Shown: positions 1 to 7,561 of the stretch, one piece after another | Layout: each line of letters begins with the position of its first letter | How positions within the stretch are numbered: position 1 is the stretch's first letter | The notes under the pieces: generated by a model | What the model was told of the DNA's origin: nothing | Seen by the model: the letters and a program-made list of their open reading frames with translations, nothing else | The model's database searches: none | Position numbers and translations under genes: made by a program | Assembly: GCF_003574095.1 (NCBI RefSeq) | Contig: NZ_QWLA01000030.1 | Span: forward strand, 1 to 38,042 | Reading direction: 5' to 3' | From: Calidithermus roseus | GTDB taxonomy: Bacteria > Deinococcota > Deinococci > Deinococcales > Thermaceae | Length of the DNA stretch: 38,042 bases

Positions 1-388
1 TCGGGACAGAGCCCTGGCGGGCCTGTTCACCCAGGGACAAAGGGCCGTTTTGGCCCAGGGTCTGCCATACCTCCTGGGCCCAGTCAAGCAAGGCGGACTG
101 GAGGGCGTCGAGCTGCTTTGAGAGGGACTGGAAGAAACGGTAGAGGGTGGCCTGTGCCGGGAGCTTCCGCTGGCCCAGGCGGGTACGGATACCCACCTGG
201 TTGAGCAGGAAAGCGCGATGGTCTTTCACCCACTGGCTGATGGCCAGGATGTTGTGCCGCCCAGCCCCCACCGCCATCAAGCAGATTAGCAGCAGGTCTT
301 GCCAGCGATGTTGGGTTTTCAAGTACTCGCGGGAATCGGGTATCTGGGCTAGATGCGGCAACGGACTAGGGATGGAGACAGATTTCAT
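1..388 (-). CDS. ISAs1-family transposase, N-terminal part (cut by window edge)
   Basis: The reading frame opens with ATG at 388 and runs open to base 1, giving 129 residues without a stop. The residues DSREYL, HRWQDLLLICLMAVGAG and AISQWV near the start match the DDE_Tnp_1-associated N-terminal domain of ISAs1-family transposases, which precedes the DDE catalytic domain. The catalytic part would lie before base 1, so I cannot say whether the element is intact. No terminal inverted repeat was recognised between the start codon and the next gene. The family call rests on recognised motifs, not on a search. Confidence 0.8.
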   Translation of the reverse strand, partial: MKSVSIPSPLPHLAQIPDSREYLKTQHRWQDLLLICLMAVGAGRHNILAISQWVKDHRAFLLNQVGIRTRLGQRKLPAQATLYRFFQSLSKQLDALQSALLDWAQEVWQTLGQNGPLSLGEQARQGSVP

Positions 389-470
389 ATGTGCTTATGA
401 TAAAAGCCTGGCCGCCGAGGCCCTTTGTTTGCAGGCTGGGGCTATATATTATATATTCTGGTAAAACCTG

Positions 471-486
471 CTCCCGCTTACGGGAG
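471..486. promoter_or_regulatory. Perfect 6-bp inverted repeat (hairpin)
   Basis: CTCCCG, a CTTA loop and CGGGAG form a perfect hairpin just downstream of an AT-rich stretch (gctatatattatatattc). It could be a terminator-like structure or part of the transposon end upstream of the transposase. No T-run follows on either strand. Confidence 0.4.
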
Positions 487-517
487 ACTCTAGCCGGCTC
501 TAACGAAAGGAGGCGAC

Positions 518-652
518 GTGACCAAGACCAGGCTCCGGCAAGGCCATAGGCCGATTTTCTTCGACCCCCGGCGCTGGGGGGAAGACCCCAGGGAGTACCT
601 CCAAGCCTGGGCCGGGGGTGCCCGGTCCTCAGGTCACGCCCTCCTTCGATGA
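518..652 (+). CDS. Small ORF of 44 residues, unknown function
   Basis: A GTG at 518 follows a very strong Shine-Dalgarno sequence (GAAAGGAGG, about 6 bases away) and opens a 44-codon frame ending in TGA. The product is basic, contains FFDPRRWGEDPREYLQAW, and has no membrane segment or recognised domain. The ribosome-binding site is better than those of most genes in the window, which is the main reason to report it. It lies between a transposase and an antiporter gene and could be a real small protein, a leader peptide or a remnant carried by the mobile element. Confidence 0.4.
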   Translation: MTKTRLRQGHRPIFFDPRRWGEDPREYLQAWAGGARSSGHALLR

Positions 653-700
653 AACTTACTGAGGCTTAGCCCACAACGCATCTCCGGCCTTATTCGCAGA

Positions 701-719
701 GCCAAACACACTGTTTGGC
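701..719. promoter_or_regulatory. 19-bp perfect palindrome upstream of the antiporter gene
   Basis: GCCAAACA and TGTTTGGC flank a CAC centre, giving a perfect inverted repeat with 8-base arms, 58 bases before the antiporter start. This is the usual form of a dimeric-repressor operator. No T-run follows, so a terminator is less likely. The surrounding 389-776 interval holds only this, the 471 hairpin and the small ORF. Confidence 0.4.
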
Positions 720-776
720 CCGCGCCATTGGCCTATCGGCCTCGAGTCCCCTGATTTGCCTTGACAGGAGGCCAAG

Positions 777-2396
777 TTGGAAGCTGTGGTTATTGTCATT
801 GTATATGGGCTGGGCCTGCTGGCTGCTCGCCTGGCCCTGCCGTCCCTGGTGGGCTACCTGGCCGGTGGGCTGCTGCTCAGCCTACTCGGTGTGGTGAGCA
901 CCCCGCTGCTGGAGCGTATCGCCGGGGTGGGCGTACTGCTGCTGCTGTTCACCATCGGCTTGACCCTCAACCTCAGCGGCCTGTTTCGCCGTGAGGTGGC
1001 CGGAGTGGGCGGCCTGCACCTGCTGCTGGTGGTGCCTTTGTTGGGAATGGCGTTGTGGTGGGCTGGAGCCAGTGCCGACCCGGTGGTGCTGCTGCTGCTG
1101 GCAGTGGCCTTGGCTAATCCCAGCACGGTGTTGCTAGGCAAAATCCTCGAACAAAAGCGGGAGCTACTTTCACTACACGGACGACTAGCGATTGGAATCT
1201 CGGTGCTGCAAGACCTGGCCTCGCTGGGCCTGCTGGTGCTGGTGGGGATGCAACATCCCAGCCCCTGGGCTTGGCTGCTCTTCGGCTTCCCCCTGCTGCG
1301 GCCTGTGGCTGGCTGGGTCCTTGCACGGAGCCGGCAGGATGAACTGGTGCTTCTCTTCGGGCTGGCCCTGGCTCTGGGAGGGGCGGAACTGGCCGGGCGG
1401 GTCGGCCTGGCTCCGGAGTTGGGGGCCCTCTTCACCGGGGCCGCCCTGGCCCGCCACCCCAAGGTCGAAGAACTCTCCCAAATGCTGTGGAGCCTGCGCG
1501 AGAGCTTCCTAGTAGCGTTCTTTGTCAAGGTGGGGCTGGGAGGAGTCCCCAGCCTGGGAAGCTTGCTGTTAGGGCTGGGCTTGGTGGCCTTGCTGCCCCT
1601 CAAGGCTGCGCTGCTCTTTGCCCTGTTACTGCGTTGCGGTCTGCGGGCCCGCACCAGCTTCCTGGCCACGGTTGGGCTGGCGACTTACAGCGAGTTCACC
1701 CTCGTCGCCGCGGCGATCGCCCAGGAGCGGGGGTTGCTGGCGGCGGAGTGGGGGGTGGTGCTGGCAGTGGCGGTGGCTCTGTCCATCGCGCTGGCCGCGC
1801 CGCTCAACTGGGCTGCCCACTCCCTGTATATCCGCCTCGAGCGGATGCTGGTGCGCTTCGAGCTGGCAGGGAAGCACCCCGACACCGAACCCACCCGCCT
1901 TGACGGGGCCGCCTGGCTCATCGCGGGCATGGGGCGCACTGGGGGGGCAGCATACCGCTACCTCGCCGCGCAGGGAGAGGGGGTGCTTGGGCTGGATAGC
2001 GACCCCGAGAAGATCGAACTCCACCAAGCCAAGGGCCGCCGGGTGGCCTACGGCGACGCCGAAGACCCCGAGCTGTGGGAACACCTCGACCTCAGCGCCC
2101 TCAAAGGCATCCTCCTGACCATGCCTGAACTCGAGGCCAAGCTGCAGGCCTTGCGACATATCCGGCGCAAGGGCTACAAGGGCCTGGTCGCCGCCACCAC
2201 TTTCCACCGCGAAGAGGACCCGCTGGTGGAACAGGCCGGGGCCACCTTGGTCTTCCGTCCCTTCGCCGAGGCCGGGGAGCGGCTGGGCGAGCGGGTATTG
2301 GAGGCGGTGACGCTGGAGGATGCCCTCAAACCGACGGCTGGCGCCGTGGGAGAGAAGCCTGAAACGGATGAAGGCAGCGAGGACGTGCGGGCGTGA
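777..2396 (+). CDS. CPA2-family cation:proton antiporter with C-terminal TrkA-N domain (KefB/KefC-like)
   Basis: The 539-residue protein has about 11-13 hydrophobic segments over residues 1-360, followed by a Rossmann RCK/TrkA-N domain from about residue 380 (nucleotide-binding loop GMGRTG, acidic LDSDP after the second strand). Residues Q145-D146, in SVLQDL, match the ion-binding QD pair of KefC-type exchangers. Such proteins exchange K+ or Na+ for protons across the inner membrane, gated by nucleotide binding to the RCK domain. The start is TTG at 777, chosen for the AGGAGG Shine-Dalgarno 5 bases upstream. The stop lies 13 bases before a universal stress protein gene, so the two probably form an operon. 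Substrate ion is not decided by the sequence. Confidence 0.88.
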   Translation: MEAVVIVIVYGLGLLAARLALPSLVGYLAGGLLLSLLGVVSTPLLERIAGVGVLLLLFTIGLTLNLSGLFRREVAGVGGLHLLLVVPLLGMALWWAGASADPVVLLLLAVALANPSTVLLGKILEQKRELLSLHGRLAIGISVLQDLASLGLLVLVGMQHPSPWAWLLFGFPLLRPVAGWVLARSRQDELVLLFGLALALGGAELAGRVGLAPELGALFTGAALARHPKVEELSQMLWSLRESFLVAFFVKVGLGGVPSLGSLLLGLGLVALLPLKAALLFALLLRCGLRARTSFLATVGLATYSEFTLVAAAIAQERGLLAAEWGVVLAVAVALSIALAAPLNWAAHSLYIRLERMLVRFELAGKHPDTEPTRLDGAAWLIAGMGRTGGAAYRYLAAQGEGVLGLDSDPEKIELHQAKGRRVAYGDAEDPELWEHLDLSALKGILLTMPELEAKLQALRHIRRKGYKGLVAATTFHREEDPLVEQAGATLVFRPFAEAGERLGERVLEAVTLEDALKPTAGAVGEKPETDEGSEDVRA

Positions 2397-2409
2397 GGGA
2401 GGTCGGAGG

Positions 2410-3282
2410 ATGTTCGGTCCTATCTTGATTCCAGTGGACGGCTCACCCTGTGGCGACCAGGCCGCGGAAGCAGGGCTGGCGCTGGCCGGGCGGCTCAGGG
2501 CCGCGGTACACTTCGTCCACGTGCGGAACACTAGTTCACAACCTCTCTATGGTGAGGGTGAGCGCCAGTGGCGAGAGCTGGAGGGCGGCGGACTGGTTCT
2601 GTTGCAGTACTGGAGGCAAGTCTCGAGTGCCCGGGGGCTACGGGTGATGACCCACTCTATCGAGGGGACCCACGTGGCCCGTGCGATTGTACAGGTAGCC
2701 CGGTCGATAAGCTGCGGCCTCATCGTGATGGGGACACACTGCGGGGGCCGGTTGCGTCGGTTGCTGCTCCGGAGCACCGCCGAGGCGGTGGTGAGCCTGG
2801 CCCCGACACCGGTGGCGACTCTTCGGTGCCAGGAAGCGGCCTTCCTCCCGCGCTTCGAGCGCTTCGAGCGCTTTGAGCGCATCCTGGCTCCCGTGGATGG
2901 CGGTGTCCTGGGCTTACGCGTGCTGGAGTGGGTGAGGGGGCTGGCCCAGGCCTTGAGCGCCGAGGTCATGGTTTTGCACGTTGCCGCCTCGGTAGAGCGT
3001 GGTCGGAGCGTCTTGGACGAGGCGCTGGAACGGCTGGCCTACTCCAGAAGCTGGGGCCTGGTCGAGGTAGCCGAGAAGGTGCCGGTGGGCGACCTCATTG
3101 GCCGGATCGCCAATGAGTACGGCGACCTCGTGGTGATGGGCACGCAAGGGCGCCTCGGATGGAAGCGCCTGCGAATGCCCAGCACCACCCAGCAAGTCGC
3201 TTGCGCGTCTGTGGTTCCCGTGATGCAGATGCGCCCAGCGGTGGCCCTATACCCCAGCCCGCTGGGGACATCCCTTTTCTAG
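2410..3282 (+). CDS. Tandem universal stress protein (UspA family)
   Basis: The 290-residue protein has two Usp domains (about 1-140 and 158-290), each opening with the ILxPVDG strand carrying the acidic residue (D10, D163). The usual ATP-binding signature G-x2-G-x9-G-S/T is weakened in both halves: GTHCGG ends in RST, and GTQGRLG ends in PST. Nucleotide binding may therefore be altered. The start is ATG at 2410, preceded by GGAGG; an in-frame upstream extension would overlap the antiporter gene and has no ribosome-binding site. The linker holds a threefold 9-bp repeat encoding FER-FER-FER (residues 149-157). Fusion or pairing of Usp domains with antiporters is known, so a role in sensing for the antiporter is a fair inference. 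Confidence 0.85.
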   Translation: MFGPILIPVDGSPCGDQAAEAGLALAGRLRAAVHFVHVRNTSSQPLYGEGERQWRELEGGGLVLLQYWRQVSSARGLRVMTHSIEGTHVARAIVQVARSISCGLIVMGTHCGGRLRRLLLRSTAEAVVSLAPTPVATLRCQEAAFLPRFERFERFERILAPVDGGVLGLRVLEWVRGLAQALSAEVMVLHVAASVERGRSVLDEALERLAYSRSWGLVEVAEKVPVGDLIGRIANEYGDLVVMGTQGRLGWKRLRMPSTTQQVACASVVPVMQMRPAVALYPSPLGTSLF

Positions 3283-3674
3283 CCGCTTACAACCCGCTCG
3301 ATCACCTTGCGCACCTTATCTCCCGGAGCGGCGGGACCCAGAGCCTTGGTTACCACGCCGATGGCCGCCAGGGGGGCCTTGAACTGGCTGAAGTCGACGT
3401 TGGCCCGCACCCAGGCCTCGATCTCCTCCTCGCTCATCTCCTTGGGCAGGAAGCGGTCGAGGAACTCGAGGTCGAACTGGTTTCCCGTCTCCTCGGCGGT
3501 GACCCGCAGGGCCTTGAGGATCTTGACCGCCTCGGCGTCGGGCAGGGGGCGACCGTCGCCCTTGCGGTCCATCTCGGCCTTGATCACGCGGGCGAAGTCG
3601 AGGGTGGGCTGGTCCTTGGCCTTCATGGCCTCGAGGATGGTTTTCTTGATCGCGTCGTAAATGGCCGTGCTCAT
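3279..3674 (-). CDS. GatB/YqeY domain-containing protein
   Basis: This 131-residue, mostly helical protein resembles the YqeY family, whose members share the tail domain of the tRNA-dependent amidotransferase subunit GatB and are thought to act in RNA or tRNA-related processes. Typical features are the IKKTILEAMKAKD opening, an LPDAEAVKILK helix and the C-terminal MGxVxKAL-like segment (here IGVVTKALG). It is slightly shorter than the usual 147-150 residues. Its stop overlaps the stop of the convergent stress protein gene by 4 bases. A TACACT box 7 bases before the ATG suggests a leaderless transcript. Confidence 0.85.
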   Translation of the reverse strand: MSTAIYDAIKKTILEAMKAKDQPTLDFARVIKAEMDRKGDGRPLPDAEAVKILKALRVTAEETGNQFDLEFLDRFLPKEMSEEEIEAWVRANVDFSQFKAPLAAIGVVTKALGPAAPGDKVRKVIERVVSG

Positions 3675-3681
3675 GTGAGTC

Positions 3682-3687
3682 AGTGTA
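3682..3687 (-). promoter_or_regulatory. Leaderless-type -10 box for the GatB/YqeY gene
   Basis: On the minus strand TACACT ends 7 bases before the ATG at 3674 and no Shine-Dalgarno sequence is present. This matches the TAnnnT-plus-start arrangement common in Deinococcus-Thermus. A plus-strand TACAAT (3701-3706) lies 14 bases before the divergent regulator gene at 3721, so the two promoters would share a 46-bp gap. Confidence 0.45.
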
Positions 3688-3720
3688 GCCCCTTTGCGGG
3701 TACAATTCCTTAGCTACGCC

Positions 3721-6387
3721 ATGCCCTACCGCGTGCCCAAAAGCCGCCTGCTGCCCCCGCGCACGGCTCGAGAAGTCAGCCGCCTGCGCCTGAGCGAGGT
3801 GGTGCGGCAGGGTTTCGCCAAAAGCCCAGTGTTGGTGCTGGCTGCCGGGGCGGGCTGGGGCAAGTCCACGTTGATGGCCTCGCTGATGGCGGGCGGCGGG
3901 GTGTGGGTCACCCTGGCCGAGGACTGCCAGGACCCGGTGGTGCTGGGCTGGCACCTGCTCGAGGCCTACCGCCCGCGGTTGGGCCGGCGGGGGCTCGAGG
4001 TCGAACAGGCCCTCGAGCACGGCGCCTGGGCCCAGGCCGCCGAAGCGTTGCTGGAGGAGCTGGCCGCGCGGCACAACCCCCTGGCTCCGGCTCGCGTCCT
4101 CGTCCTCGACGAAGCCCAGCGGGCTGCCAGCCGCGAAACGCTGGCCTTCTTGCGCACGCTCTCGCAGGCTCCCGCGCTACAGATGGCTGTGCTGAGCCGC
4201 CGGGCGGCGCCCTGGGAGGTGCTGGGGCGGGTGCTGGGCGAGCGCGAGCTGGCCTTCGACGCCGAGGAGGCCCTGGAGCTGGCCGTGGCCATCGCGCCCG
4301 AACTCCCGGCCTTCGAGGTCGAGCAGGCCCACAGCCTGGTGCGGGGCTGGCCGCTGGGGCTGCGTCTGCTGCTGAGGGCCATGCAGCGCGGAGCGCGCCC
4401 CGAGGAGGCTTTCTACGCTCACCCTGACCCTGCCGGGCTTCTGGCCTACCTGCTGCCCAGCCTGCCCGAGAGCGTGCAGAAGATCGCTGCCCGTGCGAGC
4501 GTGCTGGGCGAGCTAGGGCCGGAGGAGTTCGCCTGGATGAGGGATGTTTCCGCCCTCGAGCCCTACGCCAGCGACCTGCTGCTGGAGTGGGTGGGGGGCC
4601 GCATCCGCTTTCACCCCCTGGTGCGCCAGGCCCTCATCAGCCTGCTCGAGCCCGCCGAGGTGCGCGGCCTGCTGACACGGGCTGCCGATGCTGCGCTGGA
4701 GAGGGGAGAGGGTGTGCGGGCGGCGGGGTATCTGCTCGAGGCCGGGCGCCTGGGCCACGCCGCCGACTTGGTGATGAGCCAGGGCGCGGAGTGGCTGCGG
4801 CGGGGCCTGACCTACACCGTGCTGGCGATGCTCGAGCGCATCCCCCAGGAGATGTTCGCCACCCGTCCGGCGCTGCACTACCTTCACGCCGAGGGCCTGC
4901 GCCAGGCCGGGCGCTATGCCGAGGCCGAGCGAGCCTACCGCCGGGCGCTGGAGTCGGGTGTGGAGCAGGCCAACTTGGGCCTGGCTCGGCTGTTCCTCGA
5001 CACCGTGGAGCCGGCGAGGGCTTGGCCTCACCTCGAGGCTGCCCGCAAGACCCATCCCGAGGAGGCAAAGCGACTGTGGGCCGAGAACCTGCTCAACTCG
5101 GGCCGGGTGGCCGAGGCCGCGGCGATGGGCATGGAAGGCCCCAGGCTCTGGCTGCGTGGCGGGCAGCCGGAGAGGGCTTTGCAGGAACTGCGCCGTGAGC
5201 ACACCCGTAGCCTTCCCGTAGCCCAGAATCACCGCGAGGGCACGCTGCTGCTGGCGCTGCTCGAGGCCGTCGCCGGGGATGCTGAGAGCGCCCAGGCCAT
5301 GGCCCACAAAGGCCGCCGCGAGGGCGAGACTCTGGGGAGCCCCTTTGTGGTGGCCCTGGCCGAGGCCCGGCTGGGACACGCCCTGCTGGCGCAGAACCGC
5401 TGGGAAGAAGCCCGTGCGGCCTACGAGCGGGCCCTGGCCCTGGCCGAAGGTGGGCCGGCGCGGCTGAAGGTGGAGGCCCTGGGTGGCCTGGCGGCGGTAG
5501 GCGACGCGCGAGCCTATGCCGATATGATCCGCCTGAGCCGGGAAGCGGGTGACCCCTGGGTGGAAGCCTTCATGACCCTGGCTGTGGCCTACGCCCACCT
5601 GCGCCGGGGCGAGCCCTTCGGCCTGCCCGCCCTCACCGCCATCGAGGACCCCTTCCTGCTGGCACTGGTCGCGGCCTATCCCTGGAGCAGCGCGCCCGCC
5701 GAGTTGCTCGAGCGCTACCCCTTCCTAGCCCAACCCACGCTCTTCGCCCCGCCCATCCACCGCGCCCGCCGGCTGCTGTGGGAGGCGGGAAAGCTGCCGC
5801 TGCCCTACCATCCGGGGGTTCGCGTCGAGATCTTCGCGCTGGGCGGGCTCAGCTTGCGGGTGGAAGGGCGGGAAGTGCGGCTGAAGCGGGAGAAAACTCG
5901 CCTGCTGCTGGCCTTGCTGCTGCTTCAGGACTGGAGCAAGGAAGCTTTACTGGAGACCTTGGGGGTTTCCGACGGGGAGTTCCGCGTGCTGTGGTCGGAA
6001 CTGCTGGGGGCGCTCGAGCCAGGCCGTCCCAGCCGTGTGCCCGGCTACTTCCTCAAGCCCTACGGCCTGGCCAAGGTGCCCGAGCTGTGGGTCGATCTGT
6101 GGAACCCGCCGGACTCCAGCAGCCTGCCGCTGGAGGGCTTCGACCACCCCGAGATCGATCGCTTCCGCGAGGCTTACCGCGCTTCGCGACGCCAGCGGTT
6201 GCTGCTGAGCGGCGAACCGGCCTCCTGGCTGGAGGCTTTGCGCCTGGAGCCCACCGACGAGGCCACGCTCGAGCGCCTGCTGCAAACCCCTCTGGCCATC
6301 GAAGCCTGGGGCCTCTACGCCTCGGCGATGCACGAACTGGGGCTCGAGCCCAATCCCCGCCTCGAGCGCTTTCGCTACTTGCGGTAG
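3721..6387 (+). CDS. STAND-type ATPase transcriptional regulator with TPR repeats and SARP-like C-terminal domain
   Basis: The 888-residue protein begins with a MalT-like nucleotide-binding domain: Walker A GAGWGKST at residues 43-50 and Walker B VLVLDEAQ at about 126-133. A long helical region (about 330-650) has TPR-like pairs such as AEAERAYRRALESG and EEARAAYERALALAEGG. From about residue 700 a strand-rich segment (VEIFALGGLSLRVEGREV, then a helix starting RLKREKTRLLLALLLL) resembles the winged-helix and following part of SARP/BTAD activators. It lacks the LuxR C-terminal helix-turn-helix of MalT. The start chosen is ATG at 3721; a TTG at 3694 is in frame but overlaps the likely promoter. 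The ligand and targets are unknown. It is divergent from a YqeY gene and not obviously part of an operon. Confidence 0.75.
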   Translation: MPYRVPKSRLLPPRTAREVSRLRLSEVVRQGFAKSPVLVLAAGAGWGKSTLMASLMAGGGVWVTLAEDCQDPVVLGWHLLEAYRPRLGRRGLEVEQALEHGAWAQAAEALLEELAARHNPLAPARVLVLDEAQRAASRETLAFLRTLSQAPALQMAVLSRRAAPWEVLGRVLGERELAFDAEEALELAVAIAPELPAFEVEQAHSLVRGWPLGLRLLLRAMQRGARPEEAFYAHPDPAGLLAYLLPSLPESVQKIAARASVLGELGPEEFAWMRDVSALEPYASDLLLEWVGGRIRFHPLVRQALISLLEPAEVRGLLTRAADAALERGEGVRAAGYLLEAGRLGHAADLVMSQGAEWLRRGLTYTVLAMLERIPQEMFATRPALHYLHAEGLRQAGRYAEAERAYRRALESGVEQANLGLARLFLDTVEPARAWPHLEAARKTHPEEAKRLWAENLLNSGRVAEAAAMGMEGPRLWLRGGQPERALQELRREHTRSLPVAQNHREGTLLLALLEAVAGDAESAQAMAHKGRREGETLGSPFVVALAEARLGHALLAQNRWEEARAAYERALALAEGGPARLKVEALGGLAAVGDARAYADMIRLSREAGDPWVEAFMTLAVAYAHLRRGEPFGLPALTAIEDPFLLALVAAYPWSSAPAELLERYPFLAQPTLFAPPIHRARRLLWEAGKLPLPYHPGVRVEIFALGGLSLRVEGREVRLKREKTRLLLALLLLQDWSKEALLETLGVSDGEFRVLWSELLGALEPGRPSRVPGYFLKPYGLAKVPELWVDLWNPPDSSSLPLEGFDHPEIDRFREAYRASRRQRLLLSGEPASWLEALRLEPTDEATLERLLQTPLAIEAWGLYASAMHELGLEPNPRLERFRYLR

Positions 6388-6413
6388 GGGTCTGTGGTTT
6401 CCTCCTTCTTCGC

Positions 6414-7028
6414 TCAGGCCTCCGCCGTGCTGAGGGAGAGCGGCCCCTGGCGCATGAGCTTCTGGGCGAGTTCGAGCCGGGCCACTAGCGAGGGGGCCTC
6501 GAGCAAGGCCTGCCTGTCGGTGGCGGGCACTCGCAGGTTCACGCACAGGAAGGAAGCCTGGTACAGCGGGTCCTCGGGCAGGTTGGCGATGGCCTGCTCC
6601 AGGGCCCTGGGGTCGGCCTTGTCCGCGACGTAGCTGCGGAAAGCCTCCATCGCGTCCCAGGCGGCGATGGCCTCGAGGCCGGGGTCGGAGCGCTCGAGGG
6701 GCAGGGGTTGGTCGGGGATTGAGTAGTAGAGCTTGCCCTCGCCCAGTCCCACCTCGCTCACGCGGCAGCGCTCCCCGCCCCGGCAGACGATGTTGAAGGT
6801 GCCGTCGGGGTTCTCCGAGGCCGCCAGCAAGTCCACATAGCCGCCCACCCGCCGATACATCCCTGGTTCGGGCCCCGCCAGGGTGATCACGAAGCGTCGC
6901 TCGCCCTCCTCGCGTCCCAGTAACTCCCGGATCATCTGCTTGTAGCGCTCCTCGAAGATGAACAGTGGGATCAAGAGGCCGGGGAAGACCACGGTCTCTG
7001 GTAACGGAAACAGGGGCAAGCGGGTCAC
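6414..7028 (-). CDS. Lon N-terminal (LON substrate-binding) domain protein
   Basis: The 204-residue protein consists of the Lon N-terminal domain alone, without the AAA+ or protease parts. The opening LPLFPLPETVVFPGLLIPLFIFEERY is characteristic, with the PG and the FExRY element. Stand-alone Lon-N proteins are widespread in bacteria, and their role is not established. The start is GTG at 7028, six bases after a TAACCT box and with no Shine-Dalgarno sequence, which fits leaderless translation. The gene converges on the STAND regulator, with 26 bases between the stops. Confidence 0.85.
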   Translation of the reverse strand: MTRLPLFPLPETVVFPGLLIPLFIFEERYKQMIRELLGREEGERRFVITLAGPEPGMYRRVGGYVDLLAASENPDGTFNIVCRGGERCRVSEVGLGEGKLYYSIPDQPLPLERSDPGLEAIAAWDAMEAFRSYVADKADPRALEQAIANLPEDPLYQASFLCVNLRVPATDRQALLEAPSLVARLELAQKLMRQGPLSLSTAEA

Positions 7029-7034
7029 AAGATC

Positions 7035-7040
7035 AGGTTA
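7035..7040 (-). promoter_or_regulatory. Leaderless-type -10 box for the Lon-N gene
   Basis: TAACCT on the minus strand lies 6 bases before the GTG start at 7028. No ribosome-binding site or clear -35 element is present. Confidence 0.35.
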
Positions 7041-7072
7041 GACGCAATTCGCTTTGGCAAAAGCGGCCTGAT

Positions 7073-7516
7073 CTAGCTTTTCGCCTGCTGGAAGCTGGCC
7101 CAGCGCTCCTGGAGCTTCTCGAAAATCCGCTCGAGCTTGCCCTTGGGCAGGATCACCTGCTCGGTTTCACCCTCGCCGATGAGGTCGCCCAACTCATTCC
7201 AAACCTTGAGCGCCGCGTAGACGCGGTTGCCCTCGGTGCGGGTGTGTTCGGCCAGGAGCCGCACCTTCATGCCCGGCAGGGCCGAGGCCAGGTGGTTGAC
7301 GCTCACCTTCGAGCCGATGCCCTCTTCGCCCTCCTCGAGGAAGTCGAGGATGATCATGCGTCCGGCCATCTCCATGTGCTTGGCCATCCAGTAGGTGGCG
7401 TAGACCGCGTGCAGCTTGCCCAGCCGGGGGTCGTGAGGGTGCTCGAAGTCCACGGTCATCTCATCGGTGACGGTGAGCTCGAGCGTCGCCTGGTATCCGA
7501 TGGGTATGGGTTTCAT
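7073..7516 (-). CDS. Hotdog-fold acyl-CoA thioesterase, FlK-like
   Basis: The 147-residue single-domain protein resembles the fluoroacetyl-CoA thioesterase (FlK)-like hotdog family. It has an opening strand ATLELTVTDEMTVDF, the acidic FLEEGEEGIGSKVSVNHLA segment and the following helix and strands. These enzymes hydrolyse short or aryl acyl-CoA esters in the cytoplasm. Its position at the end of the aromatic-acid block suggests it recycles CoA from a pathway intermediate, but the substrate cannot be read from the sequence. No Shine-Dalgarno sequence is visible before the ATG at 7516. The 45-bp gap to paaK contains words such as CGGATAGCCC that recall the heptamer arrays. Confidence 0.75.
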   Translation of the reverse strand: MKPIPIGYQATLELTVTDEMTVDFEHPHDPRLGKLHAVYATYWMAKHMEMAGRMIILDFLEEGEEGIGSKVSVNHLASALPGMKVRLLAEHTRTEGNRVYAALKVWNELGDLIGEGETEQVILPKGKLERIFEKLQERWASFQQAKS

Positions 7517-7561
7517 AAGGGGTTGCCAACGGCGGATAGCCCAGAGGAAGGTTTTTGCTAA

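Noticed and set aside
720-757. Possible degenerate heptamer array before the antiporter gene
   Set aside because: Words such as gccattg and gcctatc recall the arrays, but the 7-base phase cannot be followed for more than three or four units.
760-765. TTGACA as a -35 box before the antiporter gene
   Set aside because: It overlaps the Shine-Dalgarno sequence 12 bases from the start codon, so no -10 box could follow upstream of the gene.
4513-5598. Minus-strand frame inside the STAND regulator gene
   Set aside because: Composition-driven shadow; no start signal and no motif.
7517-7561. Possible heptamer remnant between the FlK-like gene and paaK
   Set aside because: CGGATAGCC and CTAACTAGCC resemble array words, but the stretch is too short and irregular to call.
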